A stretch of 11,473 nucleotides of DNA. It comes from Candidatus Hydrogenedens terephthalaticus JGI OTU-1 (GTDB lineage: Bacteria > Hydrogenedentota > Hydrogenedentia > Hydrogenedentales > Hydrogenedentaceae). The stretch lies in assembly GCA_000493945.1 (NCBI GenBank), contig AWNW01000071.1:1-11473 (forward strand). Reading direction: 5' to 3'. The first letter of the stretch is position 1. Every line of letters starts with the position of its first letter. The translations under genes and the position numbers were made by a program. The notes under the pieces are model-generated. The model was not told where the DNA came from. It ran no database searches and was given only the letters and a program-made list of their open reading frames with translations. This document shows, piece after piece, positions 1-6,726 of the stretch.

Positions 1-184
1 TTATATCATATAATCACCTATTTGTAAACTAATACAAAAATTAATAACTAAAAAACTTTATATTTGTGAAATTCCTCCAAAAATAAAGCTGTATTTTTAC
101 TCTTCTGCCAACTTAAAAATTATATAAAAGCAAATGTAGATTTATATTAAGATTGAACCGTTAAGTAATAAAATAATTAGTACC
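1..184. other. AT-rich noncoding left edge downstream of the membrane-protein gene
   Basis: This very AT-rich stretch has no open frame of note on either strand. Reading in the direction of the upstream gene (minus), there is a weak AT-only inverted repeat at 122-147 (7-base arms, 12-base loop) followed by a short T-tract. It might serve as a poor terminator, but AT arms of this kind are expected by chance here. A short odd palindrome lies at 1-13. A GGAGG-like motif on the minus strand near 75-80 is not followed by a usable start codon inside the window. Confidence 0.4.
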
Positions 185-2335
185 TTATTCCTCTGTAGGG
201 GTGGTTACTTCTTGTATTTCGGAAGAAGTCTTTCTAATTTTTTTCATCTGGGCTAGAATCCAATTCTTAAAAACATCCCGATATGGATAGAGATACTCCC
301 ATGGCAAGCTGTTCAGCATTGCTATTATCAACATATATATACATAAAACAAACAACATACACCCTAACCAATAATAGGTTGCAAATTCCTGCTCCCACAT
401 TGTATAGAAGAAATACCCCGCCATAGCTGATATATACAACCAGATTATTGCAAGAGCACGCGGTATATAATCCGATTTAGGTGAGAAAAATAACAAAGGA
501 ACGGCTAACATAATGTAATAGTAATAAGTTGGCGAAACTAAAAAGAAACAGGGCACAAAGCCAAATACAAAACTCTCATAAGGAGATAATTTTCTCGAAG
601 CAAACAAACATAGGACTAACACAATTGCCATTGTAGTCCACCATCTTCGCGCCTGTTCTTTGTAAATAACACTTCGTGTAAAAGGTTTCCATGGAGATAT
701 TATTTTCCTCATAGCGGAAGCAAAGGTAAGTGTTTCGTTTGTAGCGGTTTTGACGACAGGTTTTGGAGCAGAAGGATTGTTCGGTGGTTTTGGTTGGTTA
801 TCTGTTGTCGGAACTGGTGCAGTAGGGTCTGTAATAGGTCTGCCTAACAAGGCATTACCTATAACTCCTGATATATCCTTTAGAGATTTTTTTAAGTCTA
901 AATTCTTTGGATACTGAGCAATAAATATATATTTATATCCAACCCGCCATGGGGAAATATCTCGACTATGCCTCCCTATTTTATCTGCATAATCTCGCCA
1001 TTGATACATCCCTCCATAATAACCAAAAGAAGCGACAAAAAGAATAGCAATCGTAACTGCGAAAGAAATGAAATAATTTATCCAATTCCGCTCCATTCTT
1101 CCAGCAAAATAGCCCCAAAGTCCTGCCCAAAACAATAACATTCCAAAGAAAATAAGGGGAATAAATAGAACAAAATGGATAGAGAATGGAAGGGGCCATG
1201 GAATGGTAAAACTTTCAAACAAACTGGCAGGAAATTTCCTGAGAATTAAACTACCCACAAAAGAAATTATTAAATTAAGTAGTATAAATCCTCCTATAAT
1301 ACCCATTCTCTGTTTACGGTCATAGAAACGAATTCTTAACTCGTCATAACCTATCTGTAACATTTTACACAAATCCCAGAAGAGTCGTGCTCCCGGACCG
1401 AAAAGGAAAACAGCGGGGAATACGCGTGAAATTACAGAATATGCAGTAAAAAATCCAGCCAACTTATAACGGTTCAATTTTATCATACATGCAGAAAGCA
1501 CAAGGCACATGGCAAAATCGGTTCTTAAATAAGCCCCCTTCATGTGCGAAAATCGCATCATGTAATGAGTTCCAATTAATATAAGCATAAACATAGCGGG
1601 ACGGAGACCAAAGGTATATAACACAACCAGAGTCGTAATCCCAATAAGAATTAAATCCAATGAAGCCAGTATAAGCATGTGATTTCGGTTATCAGTGGAA
1701 ATAGGATTGCTTAAAAAACCTCCTACCAGCATAGACCAAATGGGAGACGCATTATATCCTTTATCCTTTAAAACATTATTCCAACGGCTTGTCGTTAATT
1801 CGCGTTTAAAGAAGCGAATATCCTTCAACCACTCTTCCCATCGTTCGGGTGAAAAACGGCTTTTGTATTGCTCTTTATTTTTTATTACATCATCTACTGA
1901 AATGTATGTACCATTCACTAAATTACGAATATTATTTTGGGGATTGGAATATTTTCGGTCTGTTTCGTCATCTGCTATCAGACTTGCTGCATAAAGTCTT
2001 GTATAACCAATTTCCTTCGCATACTTGGAGCCCAAATAATAATGGTAAAATTCATATGCATTAAAAAAAGTGCCATACCTCCATTGTCCAAAACTATCTA
2101 TATAATTTCCCACAGCAAGGAAAGCACAAATACATAGGGAAGCAAGTAATACCCCCCTCATAATTCCCGACATAGCAGAACCTAAATACGAGACAACCCA
2201 TTTCCGATTTAAAATCACCAATCCAATAAGGATAAGTATTGTTAGAGATGGGACTAAATACCTGAGGTCGTTTTGATTCGCAAATTTTTGTAACTCCCTT
2301 AAGATAATCTGAAATATTGAAGGAGAATTCTCCAT
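185..2335 (-). CDS. Polytopic membrane protein, GT-C glycosyltransferase-like (716 aa)
   Basis: Large integral membrane protein of about 10-12 predicted helices. Clear hydrophobic segments lie near residues 28-43, 58-76, 219-241, 246-260, 274-300, 345-365, 385-410, 420-440, 566-580, 590-617, 625-645 and 655-675. A loop after the second helix carries an aromatic Tyr/Phe/His-rich stretch (about 92-105) with acidic residues, and a long hydrophilic loop spans 120-190. This layout, with acidic residues in the first big external loop, resembles GT-C glycosyltransferases that use polyprenyl-phosphate sugars (PMT or GT87/DUF2029 type). That assignment is inferred from architecture, because no diagnostic catalytic motif was confirmed. 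A Pro/Thr/Asn-rich linker at about 500-528 interrupts the second half. The tail (690-716) is basic, then acidic. The start at 2335 is preferred over the ATG at 2347 because the bases between them form the ribosome binding site. Confidence 0.75.
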   Translation of the reverse strand: MENSPSIFQIILRELQKFANQNDLRYLVPSLTILILIGLVILNRKWVVSYLGSAMSGIMRGVLLASLCICAFLAVGNYIDSFGQWRYGTFFNAYEFYHYYLGSKYAKEIGYTRLYAASLIADDETDRKYSNPQNNIRNLVNGTYISVDDVIKNKEQYKSRFSPERWEEWLKDIRFFKRELTTSRWNNVLKDKGYNASPIWSMLVGGFLSNPISTDNRNHMLILASLDLILIGITTLVVLYTFGLRPAMFMLILIGTHYMMRFSHMKGAYLRTDFAMCLVLSACMIKLNRYKLAGFFTAYSVISRVFPAVFLFGPGARLFWDLCKMLQIGYDELRIRFYDRKQRMGIIGGFILLNLIISFVGSLILRKFPASLFESFTIPWPLPFSIHFVLFIPLIFFGMLLFWAGLWGYFAGRMERNWINYFISFAVTIAILFVASFGYYGGMYQWRDYADKIGRHSRDISPWRVGYKYIFIAQYPKNLDLKKSLKDISGVIGNALLGRPITDPTAPVPTTDNQPKPPNNPSAPKPVVKTATNETLTFASAMRKIISPWKPFTRSVIYKEQARRWWTTMAIVLVLCLFASRKLSPYESFVFGFVPCFFLVSPTYYYYIMLAVPLLFFSPKSDYIPRALAIIWLYISAMAGYFFYTMWEQEFATYYWLGCMLFVLCIYMLIIAMLNSLPWEYLYPYRDVFKNWILAQMKKIRKTSSEIQEVTTPTEE

Positions 2336-2339
2336 AATT

Positions 2340-2345
2340 ACCTCC
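2340..2345 (-). promoter_or_regulatory. Shine-Dalgarno GGAGGT deciding the start of the membrane protein
   Basis: On the minus strand GGAGGT lies five bases or so before the ATG at 2335. It sits inside the codons that would follow the upstream ATG at 2347, so that ATG is almost certainly not used. The stop of the small upstream frame (TAG, 2350-2348) directly abuts it. Confidence 0.75.
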
Positions 2346-2347
2346 AT

Positions 2348-2551
2348 CTAAAATTTATTTATATTAAATAAAATTCCTATTAGTCTATCACAATGTTCTA
2401 TGGTAACACGGCATTGCTGTTTTTCATGGTTTCCTTGTATATCCCCTGATATACAAGAAATATTATCCGTTTGAGCAACTTTGCTCAATGACAGTAAGAA
2501 AATTCCTCTGCTTATAGCGATATCTTTCAATATTTCCTGTCGAGTTATCAT
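2348..2551 (-). CDS. Doubtful small hypothetical protein (67 aa), possibly a gene remnant
   Basis: I do not recognise this frame with confidence. From the ATG at 2551 it would encode 67 residues, with a short hydrophobic patch (about 15-22) and three cysteines in its second half. An alternative ATG lies at 2560. For it: the stop is followed at once by the next gene's ribosome binding site, an operon-like arrangement. Against it: its own Shine-Dalgarno is weak (GCGGA), two perfect inverted repeats lie inside it, and no domain is apparent. Read in frame upstream past the ATG, the translation back to a TAG at 2596-2594 contains KYHGCG, which recalls the N-terminal signature of diaminopimelate epimerase (DapF). 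The expected NDF that should follow is missing. It may therefore be an eroded gene start or noncoding DNA. Confidence 0.3.
   Translation of the reverse strand: MITRQEILKDIAISRGIFLLSLSKVAQTDNISCISGDIQGNHEKQQCRVTIEHCDRLIGILFNINKF
2434..2457. repeat. Perfect 10-base inverted repeat with 4-base loop
   Basis: CTTGTATATC at 2434-2443 pairs fully with GATATACAAG at 2448-2457 around a CCCT loop (AGGG on the minus strand). No T-run follows on the minus strand, so it is not an intrinsic terminator for the upstream deacetylase gene. It lies inside the doubtful small frame and could be an RNA hairpin or a protein-binding palindrome. Confidence 0.65.
2471..2488. repeat. Perfect 8-base inverted repeat with 2-base centre
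   Basis: TTGAGCAA at 2471-2478 and TTGCTCAA at 2481-2488 are perfect complements separated by CT. A 2-base loop is too tight for a stable RNA hairpin without opening a closing pair, so a dyad operator is at least as plausible. It lies 13 bases from the neighbouring repeat at 2434-2457. Having two perfect dyads within 55 bases is unusual for this window. Confidence 0.6.
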
Positions 2552-2608
2552 AATTTTCATTCCGCAACCATGATATTTTTCAGAAGCAAAATTCTATATG
2601 CTGTTACC

Positions 2609-3526
2609 TCAAATTTCATCCCTTAATGCAAGATAATGTGCCACACACGATTCTCCTAAGGCCTCTAAATTATATCCACCTTCTAATAAAGATACAATTC
2701 GCCCTCCTGCGATTCCTTTTAACGCACGGGTTATCTTTGCAAAATCCTCTTCTTCTAAGTTTTGACTTCCTAATGGGTCTTTTCGGTGAGCATCAAATCC
2801 TGCGGATATTAGCAAAAATTCGGGTTTAAATCTTTTTAATTCAGGTAATACTAAATTTTCAATAGCAGAATGCCATAGTTCCTCTGGGACACCGGGCATC
2901 ATTTGTATATTCAAATTGGTATTATTTTTACCTCTTTCCTCTGGAAAACCCGTGCCGGGATAATGAGGGAACTGATGAATACTTATATAATAAACCCTAT
3001 CATCATCATAAAAAGCTTTCTGCGTCCCATTTCCATGATGAACATCAAAATCAAAAATGGCTATTCGTTTCAACCCTGCTACATCCGTCAACCATCGCCC
3101 TGCTATGGCTACATTATTAAATAAACAAAAGCCCATTGCACGATTGGGCTCCGCATGGTGTCCCGGGGGTCTCATTATTTCAAAAACACTTTTATATTTA
3201 CCTTCCAGGACTGCCTTACATGCAGATATAGCACCTCCTGCCGATAACAATGCCGCATCCCATGACGCTTCTCCCATAACAGTATCGGGGTCAGGATAAT
3301 CCAAATTATTTTTGCATGTTCGCTCAATCGTATCTACATGTTGAACGGTATGAATTCGCAATAAATCTTCACGAGTAACTGGCTCTATTTCTAAAAAAGG
3401 GGGGTCTATTTTATGCCGTGCAAACGCATCCAGTATGGCTTCTAATCTTGCTGGTTTTTCAGGATGATAGGGTCCTGTATCATGGAAAATACCCTCCTCA
3501 CGAAATACAACTGCTGTATCACTCAT
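2609..3526 (-). CDS. Histone deacetylase-family zinc amidohydrolase (305 aa)
   Basis: Full-length arginase/deacetylase-fold enzyme of the HDAC/AcuC/acetylpolyamine amidohydrolase superfamily, presumably cytoplasmic because no signal peptide is seen. The family removes acetyl groups from lysine side chains or polyamines using a zinc-bound water. Signature blocks appear in order: RPPGHH at 119-124 with the catalytic His pair 123/124, GFCLFNN at 132-138, DFDVHHGNGT at 159-168, the SIHQFPHYPG region at 182-191, SAGFDAHRKDPLG at 241-253, and LEGGY at 281-285. The expected zinc ligands are Asp161, His163 and Asp245, and Tyr285 is the transition-state tyrosine, so the site looks intact. The blocks resemble class II-type bacterial HDAC-like proteins more than class I AcuC, but the substrate cannot be read from the sequence. 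The ATG has AAAAGG eight bases upstream. The gene follows the glycoside hydrolase gene after 47 bases with no terminator between. Confidence 0.95.
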   Translation of the reverse strand: MSDTAVVFREEGIFHDTGPYHPEKPARLEAILDAFARHKIDPPFLEIEPVTREDLLRIHTVQHVDTIERTCKNNLDYPDPDTVMGEASWDAALLSAGGAISACKAVLEGKYKSVFEIMRPPGHHAEPNRAMGFCLFNNVAIAGRWLTDVAGLKRIAIFDFDVHHGNGTQKAFYDDDRVYYISIHQFPHYPGTGFPEERGKNNTNLNIQMMPGVPEELWHSAIENLVLPELKRFKPEFLLISAGFDAHRKDPLGSQNLEEEDFAKITRALKGIAGGRIVSLLEGGYNLEALGESCVAHYLALRDEI

Positions 3527-3547
3527 ATATACAACCTTTTAATACAA

Positions 3548-3553
3548 ATTATA
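3548..3553 (-). promoter_or_regulatory. Possible -10 element TATAAT upstream of the deacetylase gene
   Basis: A perfect TATAAT lies on the minus strand 21 bases before the deacetylase ATG. I see no convincing -35 element at the proper distance, and such hexamers are common in AT-rich gaps. Co-transcription with the upstream glycoside hydrolase gene is just as likely. Confidence 0.25.
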
Positions 3554-3573
3554 CAAAATATTTTCCTGAGATA

Positions 3574-6500
3574 TCATGAACCTCCTTGAACAATCCGTGC
3601 TACAAGATTCATAATTTTTGCTCTGTAAAAATAGAAAAGTAGCGGGTTCTGTTCATAAACTTTTATAGAAGGGGAAAGCCTATTTAAAGCCTCTGCCCTT
3701 TCTTTACGGGCTAAAACCCCAATAGGTGCCTTTCTCGCATCTACGCGTTCCAAGACCAACAAGTACTCTCTGTCTTCAAGCCCATCTCGCAAACACTCTA
3801 ACCGAATGGAAGGAACAGGTGGTTCCATAATAGGTTCTATTGGCTTTTCTCTCCTCGGAGGATATAGCATACGTCCATCGCCGTTACCCCATCTCTGTCC
3901 ATCCGTTCCTATGGACATCGCTTCTTCCCATGGATTTTGCAACCAATATGTAATTGACCAGAACAAATCACCATCCAGATGATACTTATCCAGCTGCCAA
4001 TAACGAATTCGGTGATTTATTGCTGGATGGTCAACAAAATTATTTGCATATGGAGCCCTCGGTGCAGTACATACATACCACCATACCGATTCCCCTAAAC
4101 TCTGCCGCCATTGTGCTCGCGTCTCTTCATACATATTAAATATAGGCACCCAGAGATTGACTACTCCCCAGAAATATGGAACAGGTGCTAACTCTTGATT
4201 ACAGGTCAAAAGTCTTCGTATGTCAGGACAGGCAGATTGTAATAGTTCCATTCCTTTTTTAACATCCGGATAATCCGTGGGAGGAGGCTCATCAACCCAA
4301 TACCAATATGCTTTATGTAGCCAACCTTTTTCGCGGAGATGTTCCTGCACCTGGCTATAAATGGAAGTGAACAATCTATTATATTCTTTTGAGTATCGGG
4401 GTTCTCCATTAAGTTCCGAAGGTAAACCTCCCACATTGAAGGCATTGAAATTATATTGATTTAAATATTTTTCCATTGCTTTATCAAATTCTGTAAAGTC
4501 CAATACAGCCTCTGGGGGTGTTCCTTCAAATGTCCATTTTATAGGTGCAAAGGCATGAGGAGTATATGGAGAAATCCGATATTCCATACAGGTTTTCATA
4601 TACAAATCAAAAACTTCTTTTTTCTGCTCATCTGTTAAAGGTCCATGCCAGGAGTAATCCGGTGAAACTCCATAGGCAGTTTCTGTGCTTGTATAGGGTG
4701 GAAGCACATAATTAAACACCTGTACTTTATACGGAATTTCTAAATTCAATCCTACCGAATTTATTTGTATCTTCCCTTCATAAATACCTGGGGGTTGCCC
4801 TTTCCCTACATATAAACGGACCCATAGAACAATATTCCCTTCTGATGAAACATTCATTACATCCTTTACAGGGACTATGGGGTCTGGGTATTCCTTTATT
4901 TCACCGTAATAATCAGATACAGTGTGGATTGGAACATAATTTACCTCAAAAACCTTAAATTGCTCAGCAGGCAATGTGTAACCATCTTGGGTCTTACCTT
5001 CTGAAATATTCACTTTTAGTGATGAAATAGCTCCTTTAGGGCTAATAACAACCTGAAATGCTTCATATTCATTACGGGCAATATCCAATGGTAAATATTC
5101 CAGAGAGCAATCAGGTATAGATTCATCTTTTCCCACTTTTTCTATTGCAGGAGAAAACCATACTACCATAGAATCATTTTCCACGATTTTTGCTTTAAGT
5201 GAAGAAAGCCGATATATTTTTTTCAACCGCTCTTCGGGTGAAATTTCTCCTTTTGCCTGCCGTATCGGGGTCAACATGAGCCTTTGGCTATAAGACTGAA
5301 ACAACCATTCCGAATTGGGAAAATTACCCGACTCTAATGTATTGGAAAGTCGGTTTCGTAAATTTTTCTCAACTTCATTTAAAGCATCAATCTCTTGAAC
5401 TTCCTGATTTTCAAATTTATAGCCATTATCATTTAACATGTACCATTCATATCCCAGACCTGGTGCAGGTAATAAAACGCGAATCCATAACGGGGATAAA
5501 TCGGTTCTCAAAATGGCATATTTTCCTCCACCCAATTCTTGTATTCCACCGGATATGGGTTCTAACACAGGCATATATTCAGGGCTTTTTAGTATCTCAT
5601 TATCTTTGAGTTTATTCTGATTGCTGTCAAATAGAAGTTCTATTCTTTTATTAGGCAATTTTTCATAAAATTCGCCCAAATTTACAATGACAGTGGGTTT
5701 CCCATGATAATAAAAATTTTGTTTTTCGATAATCATTCCATCTGGGATTGTAAATTTTCCTTCTATTCGATAAGGACCTTCTTTTAGTCCATCAAGTGCA
5801 AAGGTTACGGATTGTCCCAAGTTTGCCGAAGTTGTTTGTATAACCTCGTTATTAGCATTTAGTAATTGCAAAGTATATTGAATAGGTGGGTCTAACAAAC
5901 GATATTTAGAATGACGAGCCATCCATGCACGCAGAGAATTGTTCTCTAATATATATATAATATCTCCTCTCAAATCAGGAATTTCTTTCAATTTTTTAAG
6001 TACTTCTTCCCGATTAACAACACGAGCATAAAAGCCCCAATTCCCGAAACCCTGGTCAACTTTTATTAAAAGGGGATTTAATCCCGTTTTCAAGGATATA
6101 TTGAAACAATCTTCGTCCACCATAGCACCCCTTGGACAATGGTTATCCCAAATAAGTTCCCCATTCAACCAAACTCGTACCCCGTCATTACTCCCTATTC
6201 CTAAGACTACTTGCCTGTCCGTATCACTTTTTAAATAACAAAACGCATAAGCCACTTTACCCCCTTGATTATCTTCAAACACTTTATTGAAATTTATATA
6301 ATCCTCAGAGGATGTGTATTTCTTCCATACCCGTGTAATTCCATCTCCTGGTTCTATAGCCATACCTTCTTCGGGAGCTATATTACCTTCTCCTCCAGCC
6401 TGAGCAAGGTAATCAATATAAAACCCTAAAGTAGTTTCATCATGACGAAACTCTACGACACCTTCCTTCAGCGGATTGGGAAAGGGTCCACAAACAAGCC

Positions 6501-6618
6501 ATTCTTTGATAAAGACGCCTTCCTGTATAGGGGCAACAGGTGCCGCATCAGCAAAAAGATTTGCATTCACCAAAACAATCAGACAAATAATTGATATAAA
6601 ATAAAAGAATTTTTGCAT
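3574..6618 (-). CDS. Secreted GH123/DUF4091-type glycoside hydrolase (1014 aa)
   Basis: Large exported protein (numbering from the ATG at 6618). Residues 1-25 form a typical signal peptide: Lys at position 3, a hydrophobic core, then Ala-Asp-Ala. Residues about 35-200 form a predicted beta-sandwich, carbohydrate-binding-like, opening with WLVCGPFPN and containing a GSNDGVRVWLNG stretch. A middle region is followed by the beta-sandwich that precedes the catalytic domain in this family (ARNEYEAFQVVI at about 514-525). A TIM-barrel-like domain spans about 640-960. It has WVDEPPP, whose Asp776-Glu777 pair matches the Asp-Glu pair GH123 enzymes use for substrate-assisted catalysis, and ends with RLECLRDGLEDREYL (about 939-953), the typical DUF4091 closing motif. 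GH123 members characterised so far are beta-N-acetylgalactosaminidases, so release of N-acetylhexosamine from glycans is the best guess, but the family is broad. The upstream in-frame TTG at 6645 is rejected because it precedes the ribosome binding site. Confidence 0.85.
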   Translation of the reverse strand: MQKFFYFISIICLIVLVNANLFADAAPVAPIQEGVFIKEWLVCGPFPNPLKEGVVEFRHDETTLGFYIDYLAQAGGEGNIAPEEGMAIEPGDGITRVWKKYTSSEDYINFNKVFEDNQGGKVAYAFCYLKSDTDRQVVLGIGSNDGVRVWLNGELIWDNHCPRGAMVDEDCFNISLKTGLNPLLIKVDQGFGNWGFYARVVNREEVLKKLKEIPDLRGDIIYILENNSLRAWMARHSKYRLLDPPIQYTLQLLNANNEVIQTTSANLGQSVTFALDGLKEGPYRIEGKFTIPDGMIIEKQNFYYHGKPTVIVNLGEFYEKLPNKRIELLFDSNQNKLKDNEILKSPEYMPVLEPISGGIQELGGGKYAILRTDLSPLWIRVLLPAPGLGYEWYMLNDNGYKFENQEVQEIDALNEVEKNLRNRLSNTLESGNFPNSEWLFQSYSQRLMLTPIRQAKGEISPEERLKKIYRLSSLKAKIVENDSMVVWFSPAIEKVGKDESIPDCSLEYLPLDIARNEYEAFQVVISPKGAISSLKVNISEGKTQDGYTLPAEQFKVFEVNYVPIHTVSDYYGEIKEYPDPIVPVKDVMNVSSEGNIVLWVRLYVGKGQPPGIYEGKIQINSVGLNLEIPYKVQVFNYVLPPYTSTETAYGVSPDYSWHGPLTDEQKKEVFDLYMKTCMEYRISPYTPHAFAPIKWTFEGTPPEAVLDFTEFDKAMEKYLNQYNFNAFNVGGLPSELNGEPRYSKEYNRLFTSIYSQVQEHLREKGWLHKAYWYWVDEPPPTDYPDVKKGMELLQSACPDIRRLLTCNQELAPVPYFWGVVNLWVPIFNMYEETRAQWRQSLGESVWWYVCTAPRAPYANNFVDHPAINHRIRYWQLDKYHLDGDLFWSITYWLQNPWEEAMSIGTDGQRWGNGDGRMLYPPRREKPIEPIMEPPVPSIRLECLRDGLEDREYLLVLERVDARKAPIGVLARKERAEALNRLSPSIKVYEQNPLLFYFYRAKIMNLVARIVQGGS

Positions 6619-6625
6619 TTTTATG

Positions 6626-6631
6626 CTCCTT
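6626..6631 (-). promoter_or_regulatory. Shine-Dalgarno AAGGAG deciding the start of the GH123-type gene
   Basis: AAGGAG on the minus strand lies seven bases before the ATG at 6618. Starting here puts a positively charged residue and hydrophobic core at the very N-terminus, as a signal peptide needs. The in-frame TTG nine codons upstream has no such site. Confidence 0.75.
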
Positions 6632-6660
6632 ATAATCGTTTCCAATAGATTAAATAAACA

Positions 6661-6697
6661 TAAAAAAAGAGTACACTACTTTTCAAATAGTGTACTC
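6661..6697 (-). terminator. Intrinsic terminator of pckA
   Basis: GAGTACACTA at 6669-6678 is perfectly complementary to TAGTGTACTC at 6688-6697, giving a 10-base-pair stem with a 9-base loop that can pair a little further after one mismatch. On the minus strand the stem is followed directly by seven T residues (6668-6662), the classic rho-independent layout. It lies 29 bases beyond the pckA stop codon and faces the pckA transcript. No T-run follows on the plus strand, so it acts in one direction only. It separates pckA from the GH123-type gene. Confidence 0.9.
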
Positions 6698-6726
6698 CAA
6701 ATATCACTGATTAATAAAACAGCCCG

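Noticed and set aside
122..147. AT-only hairpin with short T-tract as terminator of the membrane-protein gene
   Set aside because: The seven-base arms contain no G-C pair and the T-tract is short; such repeats arise by chance in sequence this AT-rich.
1695..1994. Plus-strand open frame of 99 codons, with overlapping ones to 2137
   Set aside because: Antisense to the membrane-protein gene; the overlapping frames there are mutually exclusive and lack domain similarity or a ribosome binding site worth noting.
2434..2488. CRISPR-like or mobile-element repeat
   Set aside because: The two dyads differ in sequence, are not repeated as units, and no spacer pattern, transposase or cas gene is nearby.
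4206..4445. Second minus-strand frame inside the GH123-type gene
   Set aside because: It overlaps the catalytic-domain coding sequence in another frame and has no domain signal; treated as a shadow frame.
5337..5620. Plus-strand frames opposite the GH123-type gene
   Set aside because: Antisense to an intact coding sequence, with no recognisable product.
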